Assembly: GCA_963678675.1 (NCBI GenBank)
Contig: OY783197.1
Coordinates: 21,619,934 to 21,683,933 of the forward strand
Length of the DNA: 64,000 nucleotides
Reading direction: 5' to 3'
Source: Xiphydria camelus
Lineage: Eukaryota > Arthropoda > Insecta > Hymenoptera > Xiphydriidae
In this document: piece after piece, positions 11,750 to 23,232 of the stretch
How positions within the stretch are numbered: position 1 is the first letter of the stretch
Layout: each line of letters begins with the position of its first letter
Notes under the pieces: generated by a model
Database searches by the model: none
What the model was told of the DNA's origin: nothing
Seen by the model: only the letters and a program-made list of their open reading frames with translations
Position numbers and translations under genes: made by a program

Positions 11750-12002
11750 CACAGAGAAAAAAAATTAGGTGGATCTATTAAAAAAATTTATTTGCGAGGT
11801 CGCAGATAATTTTATTTATTTAGGTATATAAATTAAATCCTTTTTCATGTTAATTGAATTTTTTTTCCATACAGTTAGCTATTCTTCATGATTGTAAGGA
11901 AGATATTTAATTGACATATAAACAATTTAATCGATCTAAATAAATAATTACTTGCAACCCCGCAAGTAATTTTTAGTAGATCCAACTAATTTTTTTTCTG
12001 TG
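11750..12002. mobile_element. F2 MITE, copy a
   Basis: A 253-bp element flanked by TA. It starts CACAGAGAAAAAAAATTAG and ends CTAATTTTTTTTCTGTG. The subterminal block GCGAGGTCGCAGATAAT on the left mirrors ATTACTTGCAACCCCGC on the right. Copies occur at 14.86 and 63.70 kb. Confidence 0.75.
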
Positions 12003-12050
12003 TAAGTGAGCGTATATCTTTCTCAAAAAGTCTTTTCTACTATCCCCCCG

Positions 12051-12317
12051 CACTGACAAAAATAACCTAGTCAATTTAACCAAAATCTTGGAGACCACAG
12101 CCAAATCGTTTGATGAAATATGGATCCTCTCTCTCCGTCTATTTGATTAGACTGACCATTTTCTGCTTAGAATAACCAGACATGTAGTTATATATAACTA
12201 AACACGTAGTTAGAATAACTTGATATTCGGTTCAGCTTACTGATATTTCGATTAGAACAACTAAACGCGTTTAATCAGATGCGTTTTGTCATTTGAACCA
12301 AATTATTTGCCTTGGTG
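12051..12317. mobile_element. F3 MITE, copy b
   Basis: Begins CACTGACAAAAATAACC and ends AAATTATTTGCCTTGGTG. It shares TTTAACCAAAAT, ATGGATCCTC, TAGAATAACT and AAACGCGTTTAA with the copy at 25447-25690 in the same order. Its flanks do not show clean TA on both sides. Confidence 0.65.
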
Positions 12318-13480
12318 CTAGTATAAAAGTGGTTACCACAAATTTTTCTCCGCGATGCCATTACGACGTGCATCGACATTTCGCTCGAAAAAAAACCGAT
12401 CGATCCCCCGCGAGACGCGCGTCTACATAAATAACGACGCGTCCTTGTCCGACGCACGGGTAGGGCGCGTGGTGAGTCCTTTCGCCCTCTCCTCCGAGTT
12501 CCTGGTCCCCGCACGCAAGGCGGTACTCGCGTGGCGCACGGCGCGCGAAATACTCGCGAATTATTCCGTCTCCTCTCGTTTCGCACACCTCGTACGAAAC
12601 TGTAATTCGCCTCCACGTCCCGCCGCCAAGATATTCGACGTCGAGGACGCGCGTCCGCCATCGCCCCCCGGCTCTCGAAATTTCCTGCGTCACGAGAAGA
12701 GGAATGCCGGTCTCTTGAACGGAAAAAAATGACGTAACAAAGAGAAAGGCGTGTACGTACATACGCGCGAAAAGAGGCATTGTTGTTTATCGCGTCGCCC
12801 GGTACTCGCGGAGGCCCCTGCGTGCGCGTGGCCTCGCGTCGAATCGATATCGAGAAACACGTGTGCATCTCGCTCGAGGGGTGGCGTCCGATTCTGACAC
12901 TTTTCGCGCGAGGGAACTCTTCGCTTCCGCTTCCGCGATGATCGTAAAGGCAAAAGAAGTCCCGTTATAAGCGCTCACGCCGAAACGCGGCGGGCCGCCG
13001 AAAGGGGTGGTCGGGCTACGCGAGGGGGATGGACGCGGTACATATCGTCTTCCCGCGGATATCAATCCTCGAAACCAACAGCTGGCGACGGGAGTTTCGA
13101 TTAACCGCCGCTGAATGCGAGGCTCGAAAGCGGTTCGCGTCACGCGGCGACGGCGCTGTTCTCTTCGGGGGAAACTGTTCGTTCGATTCCGACGGAAAAG
13201 TGTTGAGCGCTCTTTGTTGTGCGGGCCTAAAGGGATTGAACGTCGAAAGTGTTCGTCGAAGCGCGCGACGGGTGGCCCGCCTCGCGAAATGTCAGGTGTT
13301 TAGGTTCTTTTCTTTTCGAATGATAGAAACGTTCGTTCGTTATACGACGCTGAGATTTTCCTTCGCCAATGTGTGACGGGGTATGCAGTCGTCGCACGAT
13401 ACGAAGCGCGAATCGCGAGAGAGAAGTCCCGTGGAAAAATTCGCGAAGCTTTCAACGAGGAAGAACAATTTCCCAAAAGA
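12318..13480. other. CpG-rich spacer
   Basis: Continuous CG-dense DNA with long overlapping frames on both strands (up to 197 codons) that shadow one another. No exon boundaries or recognisable protein family were found. Confidence 0.45.
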
Positions 13481-13489
13481 CCAAGTCAT

Positions 13490-14120
13490 TTTGATTCTCT
13501 TACTAATTTTTTTTATTTGTAGACTTGAGAGATCTGGACAAAATGATTTATCCCGTATTTTTTCATTACTCATCTTCGACCTTAAAAAAAATTGAAAAAC
13601 GATATTTAGTAATGCAGTGTTCTGTCATCGTCCTGTAAGACCATTTCTCTCGCACTCGTTACTTGGCATAAGTGCACCTCTTTGTACCGAGAAATCAGTT
13701 TATCAACAGTTGATAGCTCTAATTTCAAATGCGGTAAAGTAAATATTTCATTACAACCAGAAAATGTATGTTAATTATTAAAATGTTTATTTCATTCAAA
13801 CTATTGCCTCGAAGGATTTAATTGTACTTCATAAATATTGTAATAGTTAAGGAATATTTATTTAGTCCAACAAGATATTCACTTCCCTATATTCCCCTAT
13901 ATTCAAACAAATATTTATTAACTGCATTAACTGCATAGATTGTTTTCTCGGTGTGACTTTTCGATGACTTCATAATACAGTAGAGAGAAGCGCACTTATA
14001 ACTTAGCGAATAATTATTCTTTCGGACATATTTTCACTTTCGCGTCATATCGAACATGCGCCTAGTAGGTTACGAGTTGAAATAAAAGGTATGACTATTT
14101 TTTTACGCGAACACTAAATT
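13490..14120. repeat. dispersed repeat R1, copy 2 (interrupted)
   Basis: Matches R1 copy 1 through GGACAAAATGATTTATCCCGTA, GAAAAACGATATTTAG, GCACTTATAACTTAGCGAATAAT and TTTCGCGTCATATCGAA. It is interrupted by the F5 element at 13687-13953, at a different point from the MITE in copy 1. Confidence 0.55.
13687..13953. mobile_element. F5 MITE, copy a
   Basis: Begins CCGAGAAATCAGTTTATCAA after a TA and ends TTGTTTTCTCGGTG. Internal CAAATATTTATTAACT-type segments match the copy at 43733-43987. Nested in R1 copy 2. Confidence 0.7.
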
Positions 14121-14859
14121 CGCCCCGATCCCGTCGCTCTCAACATATCGCGCACGGGGACCACACGCACCAACGGGAACTCCTTCCAAAGTGATCAGCC
14201 AACAATGAACGACTTGCGAGTCATGCCGATCTCCGGCGGACGATGCACAAACGCGGATCGAGATGAAGACGTCTAGCGCGGAGAAAGGGGGGGAGTGGAG
14301 CGTGTGGACGGAGAGTTCCGCGCGGCGTTATTAATAAGGTGGCTCGAAGGATTCTATCCACCGGATTCGAAGTGCGCGCGCGCCGGGGTTGTTTGGCATT
14401 GTTTAACGTCGCGTCGAAGAAGGATCTAAACGCTCCTAAAGGGCCGAGTAATTTGCTGCTTCCTTCCAGAGTGAGCCACCCACGTCGTCGCGTATATAGC
14501 AGCGGCAGCTTAACGGCGCGCGAGGAGGAAAGACGTTTTCACACCTCTTACGCGATTTCGTCCCGGTGAATGGGGGCCCCGTGAACTACTGTTACCGGAT
14601 CTCTCGCGACTCGACTCTTGGGAGGAGGCGAACCGGCGCGGCACTTCGTCCTACATTGTACGTTCGATCGGCGAAGCAACGCGGCCTTCGGGTCTTGTGT
14701 TTAAACGGGAGACGGATAATTGATAATTATGTATTAAACCTAGGCTGCGCCGCATATATTTTTTGCCGATGTCGATTTTAAACTGTAATATACATGTACG
14801 AATTTTAAATGCTTTTTTTAAAATCGCATCTAAAATATCCGAGGAAAACGTTCGTGCAG
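14121..14859. other. CpG-rich spacer
   Basis: CG-rich to about 14710, then AT-rich. No supported gene or repeat. Confidence 0.4.
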
Positions 14860-15079
14860 ACAGAGAAAAGGAATTAATTGGATCTACTAAACATGACTTG
14901 CGGGATAGCAAGTAATTATTTATTTACATCAATTAAATCCTTTTTCATATTAATCAGATATTTCTTCCTTACAATCAGGAGAGATATCAAATTGATGTGT
15001 TAACCAATTTCGTTGATAAATAATTACTTGTGACCCCGCAAGTAATTTTCAGTAGATTCAACTAATTCTTTTTCCCTGT
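14860..15079. mobile_element. F2 MITE, copy b
   Basis: Starts ACAGAGAAAAGGAATTAATT and ends AACTAATTCTTTTTCCCTGTG. It shares GGATCTACTAAA, CTTGCGGG--AGCAAGTAAT and GACCCCGCAAGTAATTTT with copy a. The flanking dinucleotide reads CA on both sides instead of TA. Confidence 0.7.
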
Positions 15080-15164
15080 GCAAGAACAAATTTCAAGAAA
15101 CTTACGGTTTTCGAAATATACGCTTTCAAACTACGCGATGTGTTTGAAATCGCGAGAAACAACA

Positions 15165-15277
15165 AATGTATTTAACCAAATATTGTAGATGGAAAAAAGA
15201 TCCGTATTTCACCAAACAGTTTGGTCAGAGTTTCCAAAATTTTGGTTGGTTGGTTGACTAGGTGCTTTTTCTCAGTG
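15165..15277. mobile_element. F3 MITE, copy c (truncated)
   Basis: Right half of an F3 element in inverted orientation: GGATC--TATTTCACCAAA, TTTGGTCAGA, CCAAAATTTTGGTT, then GCTTTTTCTCAGTG followed by TA. The left end is missing. Confidence 0.6.
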
Positions 15278-15279
15278 TA

Positions 15280-16599
15280 GTGTTCTAGGGTTAACATCAA
15301 ATGAAGAACAGAAAAAAAATAAGCTTATCCACTGCTCGACTGCATACCGCTTGGCCCCTTGTATATTCTATGTAGTTATAGATATTACGGAGAATTATAC
15401 CGTATATAGAGCGCGGCAGGAAGGATTGAATTACGCGAGTAAACGTAATTGAATGTACATAAACGCGAGTGGAGAGATTATCGACCTCTCGTGAGAAGGT
15501 GCTCGCAAGATTCATCGTTGAACGCGTGAGTACCAAAGATACGCCCTGAATTTCCGTATGCACCGAGTTTCGTAGAGCGTAAGAGGAGGAGGGGAACAGT
15601 GAGAGGCGGACAAAATGGATAATTATCGAGAATAGCATCGATAGAGCCGCGCGCTTTTACACGTTACACGAACCGTGCGAGCAGCGCGAATTTTGCAGAC
15701 TGAAAATGGCATCGCGCGCGGTGTCCCCGTACACCAAGCTTAATAGCGGCTCGTAAGAATTGTTGCGGCTTTTAAACGTTTACGGCTTCCTCGTCTCCTC
15801 TTAGCATAACGTTCCATACAATTATCAGCCGGGTAGCGGTATAATTCACTCGGGTCCCAAATTATCCTTAATGCCTGGCGTTTTAATGCGAGACGCGCGA
15901 GTGTATGAGGGCTCTTCGCGCGGCGGGAGGAGAGGATCGCAATCGAGAAACGGACCTCTCGGATGGAGGCCTTTAATTCGGGCGACACTCTCTTCCGTCG
16001 AGTGAACCGAACGAACGAATCGGCTCGGAAATCCGCTCGATCGCCGCGCCGCCTCGGAAAGCACGAGCCGCGATCGTGGATCCCCCACTCCCCGTGGGGC
16101 AAAGTAGTGGGAGGCGAAGGAGAGGAGGAAGGGCAGAACGCAAGAGAGCAGGACAATTTCGTGCGATTATCTCGGAATATCGTGGGACAACAATGCATCG
16201 CTCGTGTAGGCATGCACCGCACGCTCACAGGCGCGCAGCTGCGGGTGCACTTAAATCCGATAAGTTCGCGCGCACCTGCACCGACACACCGGGCCGAAGC
16301 GCGGGGTAATTAAATGCCGCGCGGAGGCGCGACAATCATTTGGAGGATCCGCGTTCCGGGAGCCGCGATCCGTCCCGAAACATTTATCGAGTTTGACGAT
16401 AAAACCGCGTATTCCTTCCCCTCGCCGTCTCTCCTCTCCGTGCCTTTCTGGTTATACCTCTTGAGACGAGATTTCGCGCGCGTTACGGGTTCCTAAAAAC
16501 GTTCGTGGGCTAGAAGAAGAAGCGTCGGAACGAGAAAAGGAATTTCTTCGATTCGAATAAACGCGCATATGTAGCTATACACTGGTAGACATTTTTCTC
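15280..16599. other. spacer, CpG-rich
   Basis: CG-dense over about 15640-16540. The overlapping plus and minus frames at 15740-16310 are compositional. No supported feature. Confidence 0.45.
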
Positions 16600-16604
16600 A
16601 GTCA

Positions 16605-17330
16605 AATCTCTACCAAAACTGCGCAAAAATCTGTGCTGAAAATGTACCGTTTTTCTGCGAAAATGTTCCAATTTTAAGAGCTGGTAAAGAAAGAGCAGAG
16701 CTGGACGAAATTTTAACAGAGCCGATAGAGACTATGGCAGAACTGCATTGGGGAAAAATGCAGTTGTTCCAACCAAATTGTTTAGATCTGAGGATAAATT
16801 TCGTCAAACTAAACATTGTGTGTTTGGTTGGACTGCACATAGTTGGAATAACCAAATTTTTATCGTTTCATTCGATAAAATTCGTTTTGTCGGTAGATGG
16901 AAATCAATTCGATTTTATGGCTTCGTTAAATCAGTCCGAGTCAATTAAATATATAGTTACTTAAACAAATATTTAACTGGAGCAGCTGAGTATTTAGTTA
17001 CTTCAATTAAATTTTAGTTACTCAGACTACCTATACATAATTATATTGAGATAACTGTACATTTAGTTGGCCGCCCGAGAAGTTGCAATTTGGAAATTTT
17101 TGTTTTCAGTGTAGCAGAGAATTCAACAGGGTTGGCAAAGATGTCGTCGGAGTCCGCAAGTCGGCAGAAATCTTTCAAAATCTCTACCAACTGTGTGAAC
17201 TCTTTTCAAGCTCTAACTAAATATTTGCAAACTCTGCCATCTCTGTCGAAATCTTTGCCATCTCTGCCGAAAATGCTGCTACCTCTTAAAATTGGAGCAT
17301 TCGCAGGGAAACGGCAGACAATTTCCGTTA
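16605..17330. repeat. foldback element with nested F3
   Basis: The outer arms are inverted: TGCGAAAATGTTCCAATTTT near 16656 mirrors AAAATTGGAGCATTCGCA near 17287. Both arms carry scattered CTCTGCC / GGCAGAG hexamers. Between the arms sits an F3-type MITE (16746-17111). The outer element has no frame of interest. Confidence 0.55.
16746..17111. mobile_element. F3 MITE, copy d (long form)
   Basis: About 366 bp beginning CATTGGGGAAAAATGCAG and ending TTTTTGTTTTCAGTG before a TA. Internal AACCAAATTGTTTAGA, TTTGGTTGGACTG, GTTGGAATAACC and repeated TAGTTACT motifs are of F3 type, in more tandem copies than in the shorter members. Confidence 0.55.
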
Positions 17331-18025
17331 GAGTAATGACTTATTGCGTTCAAATTAAACGTAACTTTTAAGTAGTAAATAAATAATAAGCGACAAAGAA
17401 AAATCGGTAATTTACAGTTTCGCCGGACCATAAAAAAAAGACGATCGCGACGATGCTTTCTCTCTCGTCAATTATCCAAGGGCGGAAATACGTTGCGAAA
17501 GCGTTCTCTCTCGAACGCGCAGGCGACATTCGAGATCATCGGCGCGTTCACGTCCGTAAAACCGTAACGTTTCATCGAACGTACGAATGATATACCGCGC
17601 GGCACGCCCTCTCATTTTCACTTTTGTTTCGTGCTCCGCGTAATTAGCAATCAGCACCGTAATTAAGATTACCCCGGGCCAGTTGATTGTTTAAAAGATT
17701 TAAGAGACGCCGAGATCTAGATTAAGCGCGCGGATCCGCCTTCAGCGCGCGTACGTGTGTACCTGTACCGACGGTGCGCTGCGCACCTCGCGCCCTTCGT
17801 GCCGCGCGAATATCGGGGGAAGGATATTCGACGCCGTGAGCCAGGGACCTGTAATCTGGGACTAAGACTCGAGTAATGAAATAAAATTCGATGTAATTCA
17901 TTTCTTTTTATATGAAATTGATTCGATTTGGCATTAATTTGTATGCATTACTGTGAAAAGTGATCCGAGCGAATTCCTACTACGATTACCTCTATCATGG
18001 TGTGTGTGATTGCACTATATAATTT
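17331..18025. other. spacer, nothing recognised
   Basis: AT-rich, then CpG-rich (17440-17820), then AT-rich. No feature supported. Confidence 0.4.
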
Positions 18026-18029
18026 CGAT

Positions 18030-18250
18030 GAAAATAATTCCCTGGCGTTTTCTTGAAAATCCGGAAAAGTTCCCTGACAAAACCTTCCAAGTTACGAGGA
18101 GACAAAAATATTTTTCGACAAAAAAGGAAACTTAATCAAAAGCATAAATTCGTCTCGATCAAATTTCGAAATTTCAATTTATGAATTTTCCCCGATAAAC
18201 ATTTAACTCCCTGACATTTCCAGATTTTCCCCGACAGTGGCCACACACCG
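18030..18250. repeat. dispersed CCCTGACA-type repeat
   Basis: Contains TTCCCTGGCGTTTTCTTGAA, TTCCCTGACAAAA, CTCCCTGACATTTCCAGATT and finally TTCCCCGACAGTGGCCAC. This set of CCCTGAC / TTTCCAG / GTGGCCAC phrases is a familiar interspersed repeat in many animal genomes. Boundaries are approximate. Confidence 0.55.
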
Positions 18251-19499
18251 TTTCTGCAGCCTGCAGGCACGTATGCGATGTACCCGCCGCGTAGCACGAG
18301 CCAAAATCCAAAGAACAGCCCTTTTGGAGGATACAAAAAGAGCGAGAGAGGGAGAGCGAAGATGGAGGGGGGAGGCGATACATCTCGGCGAGAGAGAAAG
18401 AATAGAGGAAGCACGGGCAAGCGATACCTGCCGCGGGAGGTAAAATAAGATCAGCCTCTTTTCTCAATCCATTCTTCCCGAGAGTCCCGAAATATCACGG
18501 GTTTATTGTGGCTTAATTCGCCCTTGCGCCACGGTCGCGATGGGTGGTCCTCCGGCCTTCGTTCGATATCTCGATTTTCGGCGCAAAGTTGGGTGGAGAA
18601 TATTTACCGTATACCCATTAGAAATCACAGAAAAACGACTTTTTACCAGTGGTCCACCGAGTGATGCTGCGAGCGGATGCCACGGTTGACGTATCGTCCG
18701 ACAAAAGCTCCATTAAAAATGATAGTTCCTCGAAGCCTCTCGTAACCCCGTGAATAAATTACGACGTTTTTTGAAAACTGCAGAATTACTGCAGCTTTTC
18801 ATTCCCGCGAGACTTCCATCAGAGTTTCACCCCGCGATTTATCACCTTCCGCGTTCATGAACCGACGACGCGACCAGTAAGTAAACTCTGTCCACGCTTC
18901 GTGACAGCGATGACAGGATCCGAGAAAAAAAGAGGTTCTCTCGCGGCAGTACCATGTTTCGCGGAATTCCTCTTCGAGTCACTTTCGAGGCAACGATCGC
19001 GCGCGGCGGCGCGCGGGTACGAGCGGAGCGGTGCCCGGACACCTTCTTCCCCTCGGTGCGCCATATAACCCCTGGCTCATAAGCATGCATTGATTGCCTA
19101 TAAGGAAATGACGGTTAAATGAACTTTTAATTTATAACTTATTAAATTTTTACCCGCCTCGTCGACCGTTCGCTGTATAACCGTCGACTGCGAGTCCCCG
19201 AGATTTCTTGTCCTTGATCCTCTCGTCCTCCCCGTCCTCCCTCTTCGGCCGGAGAAGTGCGTGCCGAGTGTGACTCGCGCGACGACGAGACAGCGGCGAT
19301 CGAGTAACGACCCGTAAATACAAGCCGCAACGGTACTTTGGGGTCCCGTAGACCCCGTCCTCGCAATCCCGAGGACGTTTACGTCACGCGATATGCTGGC
19401 GTCAATCTCTTTCGAGTGACTATATCGACCGTTTGGAACGAGGAGGGGGGGTAACGGTGTTCGCTTTAGTCGCTTCGTTGGCCCCTGTTTATCATTTTG
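18251..19499. other. spacer, CpG-rich
   Basis: CG-dense DNA with purine-rich GAGAG stretches. Frames on opposite strands shadow one another. No supported gene. Confidence 0.4.
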
Positions 19500-19501
19500 T
19501 A

Positions 19502-19785
19502 CACTGAGAGAAATAATTGCCGGCTTCAAGAAAATGCTTTCTTCAATCAAAAGCACGATGTAACTACAGGATCGAGCCGCAAGTATTTTCTTCGTGCGAG
19601 AAAATATTTGATAAGCTCGAGTAATTAATTGTCCTCTTCGCGCAGGAAGAATTTCTCGTCCCGACGATGATATCGTTGGATCAAGAATATATATCCTTCG
19701 ATCGCGTATTCTTAAAAATTGTTAAAACCGTGTGTTCTTGTTCCAAGAAATATTTTATTGACACTAGCAATTATTTATCTCAGTG
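19502..19785. mobile_element. F6 MITE, copy a
   Basis: A 284-bp element with clean TA flanks (19500-19501, 19786-19787). Ends are CACTGAGAGAAATAATTGC and GCAATTATTTATCTCAGTG. It contains paired AAGAAAAT / TTCTTCAATCAAA segments. A second, twice-interrupted copy spans 24736-25801. Confidence 0.75.
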
Positions 19786-19787
19786 TA

Positions 19788-21130
19788 CCGCGAATATTCA
19801 GGGGTTGTCGAAACTTCTCCACTCTCCCCCTGCACAGAAAAAGACGAAGAAGGAGAAAAAGAAGAAGCGGAGACGAATCTAACCGATGCAATCGACTCTG
19901 CCAGTTCCTCTTCTCGATCTACATTTGCAGAGAACTCCGTCGATCCGAGTAGGTGGTCCTTCGTTCCTCCTCCTCCTCCTCCTCCTCCGACGACGACGAC
20001 GACAACGAGCGACTTTCTCTCGCCCCACAATACCCCGGTAGCCGTCGTCGGAATCGAAGAAATTATACCGGGAGTCTCGCGCTCGTCAGCTTCGACGCGG
20101 GAGGCTTTTTTCTTCGCGTTGTATCAGCGCCGTCTTTTCCTCTCGCTCCTTTTTTTTTCACCTCTCATCGACCCCAGACACCGATGTGACCCAACATCAG
20201 CCACTCCGCGGCAGCTTCGCTTCTGTTCGAGGAAGTCGGAAGTCATTTTCACCGCCGCGATTGTTGTCAATGTCCCGATTAACGGCGCGGGCCTATACCT
20301 GACTTCGAACACCGCTACCGCCGAGTGTCATTGTCGGGATCTTAACGAAGCGTCCTCGATAGGAGGGGGAGTGCAGCCTCCACAGGGTGCGCGCACCGCA
20401 ATACCATTGATGTATCGATGACTCCGAGTCATTCGGATTCCGCGCCGAGTGAATAGAGTCGATATTGCCAAGGCCCGCAGGTATCGAACTGCACGTGTCG
20501 AGGGAAACAGCTGCGGCCAACGGTGTAACGTCGTTATTACGTAGCCGCCGATTGCGGAGCGCGGATGCGACCACTCAAGGCGGCTGGAAGAGGTCCGAGG
20601 AAATTCTTTGCATCGGATTATAGTAACTTTAAATCACATGTGTTATAAATATTTATAATTAAATATATATATTGATTGTGTTGTGTCTTAAATATTGTTT
20701 GATTATGGAACACCGTTTCATCCATTACGACTGTTCCATTATCCGAACTCCCCAATTGACTCCCCAATAACGTCAAAATGCATTCTCTTTGTATTTAATT
20801 TAAAAAATAAAGCAAATATCTTCATTTCTTGAGCTTCTAGGCCCCTACTGACTTAGATGGATAACGTATGCAGTAGTCAATGATATAGACAATGCATTGT
20901 ACTAAACAGATTAACAATTATGAATATTTTAGAAAACAGTATTCCATACTACCCGCCACTACTCTATTCATATCCGCAAAAATATCAGCATTTTTTAAAT
21001 GGAACTCCATATTTTTATTCTTGCAAACACTCTGTAGCTCGTCAAAATAAATAAGAAAAAATATGCAAGGTGGAGTGACCATCCGTTGCACGAACCGTGA
21101 GATATCTCTGACTAAATTATTATACAAGAG
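19788..21130. other. spacer with CCT/GAC trinucleotide run
   Basis: Includes a (CCT)n run followed by (GAC)n at 19966-20004, which creates an artificial Pro/Thr-rich frame. CpG-rich to about 20600, then AT-rich. No gene supported. Confidence 0.45.
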
Positions 21131-21132
21131 TA

Positions 21133-21330
21133 TACTGAGAAAAAAATTTGCTTGATCGAAATAAACGTATCTTTGAATAGTCTTAAAAGCATAATTATTC
21201 GATTAGAACGAATATCAGTTGAACGAATATAAATATTATTGATTTATAATAATTCAATATTATAATCAAATAAATGTACTAACAGAACTATCCGAAAGCA
21301 TGTTTATCTCGATCAAATTTTTTCTCAAAC
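21133..21330. mobile_element. F4 MITE, copy b
   Basis: A 198-bp copy with TA on both sides (21131-21132, 21331-21332). Ends are TACTGAGAAAAAAATTTGC and AAATTTTTTCTCAAAC. It shares GAATAGTCTTAAAAGCA, TTCGATTAGAACGAATATC and ATAAATATTATTGATTTA with copy a. Confidence 0.75.
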
Positions 21331-23160
21331 TAAGAAAGGGAGTTAAGTTTGGATCGAAACTCGAATTTCCCCGTGGATAAGAATCGACAGAATGGTTTTG
21401 CGACCTGATGCCAAGTCGAGCCTGATATGGCGGGGGAAGCGCTCGAGCTCGTTCGAAGGAGAACGGAAAAGTATCGAGAGAGTACTATATTTCGAACGAC
21501 CGAAGGTGCAATAATCCTTCGGTGAAATACGACAGAGACACTTCACGTGGCATTTTAGGGTGCCCCGCGTGGACCCAGGCGATAATAACGAGATTATTTC
21601 GGAGGAAATTGAAATAGCAATGTTTCGAACGACTGAAGGTGCGATAATCCTTTTTATTAATTATTCATAATAATTGTTTTCTCAACGAAACAAAAATAAA
21701 ATTGAAGGATCAAAAAAAGGAGCATCCCCTTCTGATCTCTCTCCGGCATCCCTCGCGACCGCGCCCCCAACCAGGCGCTTTCCCGGACGTCCGCGCCGAC
21801 GTGACCGCGCGCGCGCCACACCGAAACCACCCTCGGTTTCCTAATAACAGAGAATTATCCGGGACGCGCGTATACGGAGAGCCGCGCAGTCGACGGGGAT
21901 GTGAAAGGGGGGAGTCGTAAACATCCCCTCTCTCGACCGCCAGAGAATCTTCCCGAGCCTGATATTCAATATTCCCGAAATTAATAAGGCACCTGTTATC
22001 CGTAGACATATGGACCGCTATGCGCTATTATAGGAGCCGCTCCAGTAGTAGATTTTTTGTGCGCCAGCATCACTTTCTTTTTTTTCTCCATCCATCCACC
22101 CGTCCGCCTCTCCATTCTCCTGGGAGAGTTTCATTGACGCGCGCCGTCCCTCCTGTACGTTCTCCACCCCGTGCCACCCCTCGCTCTCGTGGGTTCCCAT
22201 GCGCGGACCCCTTTTTCATTGATGGACGCGCGCGAAGCAGCTCCGGCGCTACCTTTCATTCGGCCACGACCGCGTCGGCCGTTCGTCGATCGCGTGGAAT
22301 TTTTCTCATGGTCCGGGGAAAGCTCCGCGTGTAGGTATACACTTTTCGGGCGCGTTCGGGACGCGCGGCTTCACGCATCCGGTCGTTTTATATCGGAGGA
22401 CATATCGAGAGGGACTTTTTTTTTCATTTATCACCGCGGGTCACTTTCGCATTAGATACCCCTACCATAGGATATGCCAGCGCTGCAACTCCGCAGCGCG
22501 AGGCCCATTGCGGGATTCGATACCTTTGAGACGTTTAACCCCCGGTTAAATCATCGCGCGTAAGAGAAGAGTGACCGGGAGGGACGCAGTGGGGAGCGCG
22601 GCCCGAGGGAGCATAACAATAATGAACAGAGGGACCGCCACGTCGGTGTGGAGCCGCGTAAAAATTAACGCGAGATATACGACGCCGTTACCGGGATTGG
22701 AGCTAATTACCACCCAGAAGCCACGTCCCTATATCCCGGGTAATAGTGCGGAATCAACGTTAGCCGCGCGACCTCCTATCAGCGGCCGTAGAAACCGACC
22801 TCGGCATCGACCCCCTCGATTTATTTGCTCGTAACGAGCTGAGAAAAGAGGCGCTCCGATGCGACGCGCGCGGAGGGAGGGCGAGCAATTTCTCAAAAGC
22901 CTCCGCTACCGTCTCGATAATTGCGCCGATGATTGTTCCTCGTATTTATCGAAATACCGCAGCATATTTGGAAACGTGCAGATCCGCGTTTGTTTTGAAG
23001 ACGATCGGAGAAATTTCGATTCGAATGAATATGCGTCTGAATGTCATCTGCTTATTTTTATCCGATTCAAATAAAATTAACTTCGATTAATCATTTATAT
23101 TTAGTGTGTTAATTCCCGTTCATTTTCAGCAAAAATTGCCTCCTCAATATAAAATACAAT
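21331..23160. other. CpG-rich spacer
   Basis: A short direct repeat (TTTCGAACGACYGAAGGTGC, about 21494 and 21624) is the only structure noticed. The rest is CG-dense with overlapping chance frames, becoming AT-rich after 22900. Confidence 0.4.
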
Positions 23161-23182
23161 ATTAACCCTCCGGTGGGCGCTC

Positions 23183-23232
23183 AATTTTTAGTTTTGGCAT
23201 TGTATCGCCAAACAACGCCAAAACTAAAAATT
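23183..23232. repeat. perfect 16-bp hairpin
   Basis: AATTTTTAGTTTTGGC (23183-23198) and its exact complement (23217-23232) enclose an 18-nt loop that itself contains CGCCAAAC. A TTAACCCTCCGG (23162-23173) just upstream resembles the left end of the TTAA element at 2573, but no matching right end was found. Confidence 0.6.

Noticed and set aside
12275..12868. 197-codon minus-strand frame and overlapping 125-139 codon frames
   Set aside because: Several long frames overlap on both strands in the same CpG-rich DNA, as expected when TA-containing stop codons are scarce.
19783..20421. 212-codon frame with Pro/Thr run
   Set aside because: Created by a CCT/GAC trinucleotide repeat inside CpG-rich DNA; it begins inside a MITE end.
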